Source: Treponema sp. (GTDB taxonomy: Bacteria > Spirochaetota > Spirochaetia > Treponematales > Rectinemataceae). Taken from it: a stretch of DNA of 9,997 bases. How positions within the stretch are numbered: position 1 is the first letter of the stretch; every line of letters starts with the position of its first letter. The DNA is taken from positions 1 through 9,997 of the forward strand of contig JAFIHQ010000171.1 of NCBI GenBank assembly GCA_017849315.1. Reading direction: 5' to 3'. A program made the translations under genes and the position numbers. Below the pieces are notes generated by a model. That model had not been told where the DNA came from. It ran no database searches and saw only the letters and a list, made by a program, of their open reading frames with translations. This document shows, one piece after another, positions 7,163 through 9,997 of this stretch.

Positions 7163-8226
7163 ACAGTTTTGGAACTCTGTTTAAAGTCGAGATTTTTGGC
7201 GAGTCGCACGGAGCTGGCGTTGGGGTAGTCCTCGACGGTTGCCCTGCAGGTTTGTCTTTGCAAAAAGAGGATTTTGAAGAAGACCTTGCGAGGCGAAGGT
7301 CAGGAGCCCTTGGTACTACACCGCGGCGCGAAAAAGACACCCCTACACTTGTCTCCGGAGTCTACAGAGGGAAAACGACTGGAGCCCCGCTCTGCCTTTA
7401 CTTTGCAAACGAAAACACACATTCAGCCGACTACGAGGACTTCGAAGCAGTGCCGAGACCGGGGCATGCCGATTTTGTCGCACGGGTAAAGTACGGTGGC
7501 TTTGCAGATATGCGCGGCTCGGGGCACTTCTCCGGTAGGCTGACACTGGGGCTCGTGGCAGCCGGTGTAGTGGCAAAGAAGGTGCTGCAGGCCGGGCTTG
7601 GCGAGATCAAGTTTTGTACGCGAATAACGGAAGCCGGCGGGCAGCAAGACGTGGCGGCGGCCGTGGCCGCCGCCACGGCGGACGGCGACTCCGTGGGCGC
7701 CGTCGTCGAAAGCTGCGTTTCGACGCTGCCCGCCGGCCTGGGCCAGCCCTTTTTCGACAGCTGCGAGTCCACCATTGCGCATATTCTCTTTTCTATCCCC
7801 GGGATCCGCGGCGTCGAGTTCGGCGACGGCTTTGCTGCTGCCCGCATGCGCGGGCAGCAGCATAACGACCCATTTGTCGACGCCGCGGGCCACACCGCAA
7901 AGAACGGCGCAGGCGGAATCAATGGTGGAATTACTAACGGCAACAACCTTGTACTGCGTGTTGCTTTTAAACCCACATCTTCCATTTTTAAACCCCAAGA
8001 GACCTTCGACTTTGCTCAAAACAAACCCACGCTCCTCCAAATACATGGCAGACACGACGCCTGCATAGCGCTGCGAGGCGCCATCGTTGTCGAGGACGCA
8101 GTCGCTATAGCCCTTGCAGACCTATTTCTTCTTGCCCGTGCCACTTCACCAGTTTGGGCTCAGCCTGAGCCTTTCTCTCAGACTGGCGCAGAAAATTCAA
8201 ATTCACCTTTTAGGAGCCCTAAATGA
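7159..8226 (+). CDS. aroC: Chorismate synthase
   Basis: Converts 5-enolpyruvylshikimate 3-phosphate to chorismate with reduced FMN, the last common step. The 355-residue length is typical. Motifs: FGESHGAGVGVVLDGCPAG (13-31), RRRSGALGTTPRREKDT (45-61), RGSGHFSGRLT (119-129, close to the RGGGHFSGRLT form known in clostridial-type enzymes), IRGVEFGDGF (216-225), AGGINGGITNG (251-261), KPTSSI (271-276) and GRHDACIALRG (297-307). The start at 7159 gives the canonical MNSFGTLFKVEIFGESHG beginning and has GGAG five bases upstream; the frame is open upstream but that part overlaps aroB and is unlike the family. The usual GSE-type motif after GF reads RGQQHND here. Codons ~158-244 form a GC-rich patch with strong inverted repeats. 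The last ~25 residues are polar and poorly conserved. The stop overlaps the pheA start. Confidence 0.96.
   Translation: MNSFGTLFKVEIFGESHGAGVGVVLDGCPAGLSLQKEDFEEDLARRRSGALGTTPRREKDTPTLVSGVYRGKTTGAPLCLYFANENTHSADYEDFEAVPRPGHADFVARVKYGGFADMRGSGHFSGRLTLGLVAAGVVAKKVLQAGLGEIKFCTRITEAGGQQDVAAAVAAATADGDSVGAVVESCVSTLPAGLGQPFFDSCESTIAHILFSIPGIRGVEFGDGFAAARMRGQQHNDPFVDAAGHTAKNGAGGINGGITNGNNLVLRVAFKPTSSIFKPQETFDFAQNKPTLLQIHGRHDACIALRGAIVVEDAVAIALADLFLLARATSPVWAQPEPFSQTGAENSNSPFRSPK
7633..7737 (+). repeat. Branched inverted-repeat structure inside aroC (outer 13-bp stem with three hairpins)
   Basis: Hand pairing gives a perfect 13-bp outer stem, GCCGGCGGGCAGC (7633-7645) with its reverse complement at 7725-7737. 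It encloses a perfect 12-bp hairpin, CGTGGCGGCGGC (7650-7661) with 7666-7677 and a four-base loop CGTG; a 7-bp hairpin, GACGGCG (7681-7687) with 7698-7704; and an 8-bp hairpin, CGTCGAAA (7704-7711) with 7718-7725, sharing one end base with each of its neighbours. As RNA this would be a four-way, cloverleaf-like junction. It encodes a poorly conserved alanine-rich segment of AroC. The pairing is seen directly; a function is not. Confidence 0.75.
7805..7889 (+). repeat. Nested inverted-repeat structure inside aroC (12-bp outer stem, 13-bp inner hairpin)
   Basis: CCGCGGCGTCGA (7806-7817) is perfectly complementary to TCGACGCCGCGG (7877-7888), with a further G-U pair possible at 7805/7889. Inside it, TGCTGCTGCCCGC (7833-7845) pairs perfectly with 7850-7862 around the loop ATGC. 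The element lies across codons for the conserved IRGVEFGDGF...HND region of chorismate synthase, so it is part of the ordinary gene and not an insertion. Confidence 0.75.
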
Positions 8227-9281
8227 CCCTTGATGACCTTCGTCGCGACATAGACAAAATCGACACTAAAATACTCACGCTCCTCAATGAGCGCATGGAA
8301 CGCGCCCTACTGACGCGCAGATTCAAAACCACAACTGAAGACAAAGATCGTGAGCAAGCTCTACTTGAAAGGATCAGACACGCGAGCCACAATCTTGTAA
8401 ACCCTGAATTTGCAACCACGCTCTATACTGAAATTCTCTCAGAAAGCAAACGCCTGCAAGAAAAAAACCCACTCACCATTGGATTTCAGGGCGAGCACGG
8501 TGCTTTTAGCGAGATGGCCGCCCTCGCCTACAATTCCGCAATTGTTACTATCCCCTGCCGCGAATTCATCGATGTTTTTGAAGGTGTAGAAAGTGGACTT
8601 TACAGCTTTGGCATTGTACCCGTGGAGAACACACTCGGCGGCCTTGTGGAAGCAGTAAATGCCTATCTCATCAACACAAATCTGAAAATCGTTGCTGCGG
8701 TCAACTTACCCGTACGTCACTGCCTTGTGGCCCCTCAAGGTGCAGACCACCGCGAGCTGCGCTTTGTCTGGTCCCATTCACAAGCCCTGACTCAGTGCCG
8801 TAACTTCATACTTCGCAACCACTTAGAACCAATACCCTACTACGACACCGCCGGAGCGGCCCGAGCCATAGCAGAAAGCCAACCCAAAGACGTCGCTGCC
8901 ATTTCCAGCAGACTGGCTTCGGAGCTTTACGGCCTGGATATCATCAAAGAGGATGTGCAGGACTTCAAGAACAATAGGACTCGTTTCTTTGTTCTGGCCA
9001 AGGATACAACCGAACAGGCTGGCGACAAATGTTCCATCGTGTTTACTGCTGGCGACAAGGCAGGTTCGCTCTTTGCCGTGCTCGAAGTCTTTGCCAGGGC
9101 GGGTATCAACCTTACGCGGATCGAATCCATCCCGGACAAGCCAGGTACCTATGCGATTTTCATCGATTTGGAAGGCTCTGTCGGAGATTCCCGTGTATCC
9201 GAATCGCTGGAGAAGGTCTCGAATATTACAAAAGGCTATCGTCTCTTGGGCTGCTATCGCGAAGTGAGGACTACGCCATGA
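8223..9281 (+). CDS. pheA: Bifunctional chorismate mutase / prephenate dehydratase with ACT domain (P-protein)
   Basis: Rearranges chorismate to prephenate and dehydrates it to phenylpyruvate, committing flux to phenylalanine. Residues 1-80 are an AroQ-type helical chorismate mutase (LRRDIDKIDTKILTLLNERM, K35, KDREQALLERI, Q79). Residues ~84-260 are prephenate dehydratase: GFQGEHGAFSEMAA, VPVENTLGG, WSHSQALTQC, DTAGAARAIAE and NRTRFFVL, with the catalytic TRF at 253-255. Residues ~268-345 are an ACT domain (GSLFAVLEVFARAGINLTRI then ESIPDKPGTYAIFIDLEG). The usual phenylalanine-binding GALV and ESRP motifs read GSLF (281-284) and ESIP (301-304), so feedback control may differ. Length (352) is normal for the fused form. 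AGGAG lies six bases before the ATG, which overlaps the aroC stop; its own stop overlaps the tyrA start. Confidence 0.96.
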   Translation: MTLDDLRRDIDKIDTKILTLLNERMERALLTRRFKTTTEDKDREQALLERIRHASHNLVNPEFATTLYTEILSESKRLQEKNPLTIGFQGEHGAFSEMAALAYNSAIVTIPCREFIDVFEGVESGLYSFGIVPVENTLGGLVEAVNAYLINTNLKIVAAVNLPVRHCLVAPQGADHRELRFVWSHSQALTQCRNFILRNHLEPIPYYDTAGAARAIAESQPKDVAAISSRLASELYGLDIIKEDVQDFKNNRTRFFVLAKDTTEQAGDKCSIVFTAGDKAGSLFAVLEVFARAGINLTRIESIPDKPGTYAIFIDLEGSVGDSRVSESLEKVSNITKGYRLLGCYREVRTTP

Positions 9282-9997
9282 GAATTCTCATTCTAGGTAC
9301 TGGGAAAATGGGTGCTTGGCTTACAGAGGAGCTATGCTGGGATCACGATGTTTGGGTTTACGATACTGACCCTAAAAAGATGAAGTACTTTATGCACGTG
9401 TATCGGCTCTTAAGTCTCGAAGAGATCGATGCAGTGCAACCGGAACTAGTGATCAATTGTGTATCCTTGAGCAATACCGTCGCCGCATTTGACGCCGTGC
9501 TGCCTCATGTCCCTGCGGATAGCATCCTGTCGGACATTGCATCCGTAAAGACAAACCTTTTTGATTATTACAAGAACTCTGGTCATCCATTTGTCTCGAC
9601 TCATCCCATGTTCGGTCCAACAAATGCCAACTTCCGTGATTTACACGAAGAGAATGCCATTATTATTTCGGAATCCTGCGAAAAGGGCAAAGAATTTTTC
9701 CGTGCCCTTTACAAGAGCGTCAATCTCAAGCTTTTTGAATACAGCTTTGAGGAACACGACAAGGTGGTAGCCTACTCGCTTGCGACACCTTTCGCCTCAT
9801 CTATGGTTTTTGCTGCGTGTATGAAAAAACAAGAGGCACCAGGAACCAACTTCAAAAAGCACATGGACATAGCCAAAGGCCTCCTTGCAGAAGACGATTG
9901 TCTTTTAACTGAGATAATGTTTAACGATTACACTATTCGTCAGCTTGAACTTATCAGCTCCAAGTTATCGTACCTGACGCATATTATCCGCCAAAAA
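9278..9997 (+). CDS. tyrA: Prephenate dehydrogenase (C-terminus beyond the window)
   Basis: Oxidatively decarboxylates prephenate to 4-hydroxyphenylpyruvate, the tyrosine branch opposite PheA. All 240 codons to the right edge are open, beginning MRILILGTGKMGAWLTEELC. The Rossmann motif GTGKMG is at 7-12 and an aspartate at the end of the second strand (VYDTD, D29) favours NAD+ over NADP+. SDIASVK (85-91), STHPMFGPTNA with the catalytic H109, and the HDKVVAYSLATPF segment (160-172) match the family. GAGGA sits seven bases before the ATG, which overlaps the pheA stop as ATGA, so translation is probably coupled. There is no chorismate mutase domain; PheA supplies that activity. Judging from short TyrA proteins of about 255-260 residues, little of the gene is missing. 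Frame and start were worked out by hand translation. Confidence 0.93.
   Translation, partial: MRILILGTGKMGAWLTEELCWDHDVWVYDTDPKKMKYFMHVYRLLSLEEIDAVQPELVINCVSLSNTVAAFDAVLPHVPADSILSDIASVKTNLFDYYKNSGHPFVSTHPMFGPTNANFRDLHEENAIIISESCEKGKEFFRALYKSVNLKLFEYSFEEHDKVVAYSLATPFASSMVFAACMKKQEAPGTNFKKHMDIAKGLLAEDDCLLTEIMFNDYTIRQLELISSKLSYLTHIIRQK

Noticed and set aside
7633..7889. In-frame palindromic mobile element (as in Rickettsia) inside aroC
   Set aside because: AroC has its normal length and the segment still encodes recognisable AroC sequence, including conserved motifs, so nothing appears to have been inserted.
7423..8055. Long antisense open frames opposite aroC (210 and 184 codons, minus strand)
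   Set aside because: They lie wholly within the GC-rich part of a clear chorismate synthase gene, where stop codons are rare in all frames, and their translations resemble no family I recognise.

Overview
The window looks like chromosomal DNA of a bacterium, most likely a spirochaete. The main evidence is a phenylalanyl-tRNA synthetase of the archaeal/eukaryotic type (a 519-residue alpha subunit with a long N-terminal region, and a beta subunit starting MPKIEVNENL), which among bacteria is characteristic of spirochaetes. Base composition is moderate, and genes are packed tightly with good Shine-Dalgarno sites. Genus-level placement is not possible from the sequence alone.

Layout: two divergent gene clusters share a 101-bp intergenic region (4837-4937). 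To the left, on the minus strand, is a 1021-residue protein with receiver-like and PEP-synthase-like ATP-binding regions, then pheS 9 bp later, then pheT, which runs off the left edge. To the right, on the plus strand, is an aromatic amino-acid operon: DAHP synthase (aroF-like), aroB, aroC, pheA (chorismate mutase / prephenate dehydratase / ACT) and tyrA, which runs off the right edge. The right cluster covers the first step, second step and last common step of the shikimate route, then both branches to phenylalanine and tyrosine. The left cluster charges tRNA with phenylalanine. aroA, aroE, aroK and dehydroquinase are not in the window. aroC/pheA and pheA/tyrA overlap by ATGA. No stretch over 300 bases lacks a gene, and I see no tRNA, rRNA, CRISPR array or mobile element.

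The most unusual signal lies inside aroC (about 7630-7890). This is a patch of sharply raised GC whose sense strand carries four perfect 12-13 bp inverted-repeat stems in two nested structures, plus two shorter hairpins. A 9-mer recurs in both orientations, so alternative folds are possible. Other points of interest are a 25-codon ORF with an ideal ribosome-binding site bridging aroB and aroC, a 7-residue PQG tandem repeat inserted in AroB, a DAHP synthase without its usual N-terminal regulatory domain, a PheA with an altered ACT motif, and the receiver/pseudo-PEP-synthase protein placed next to pheST.
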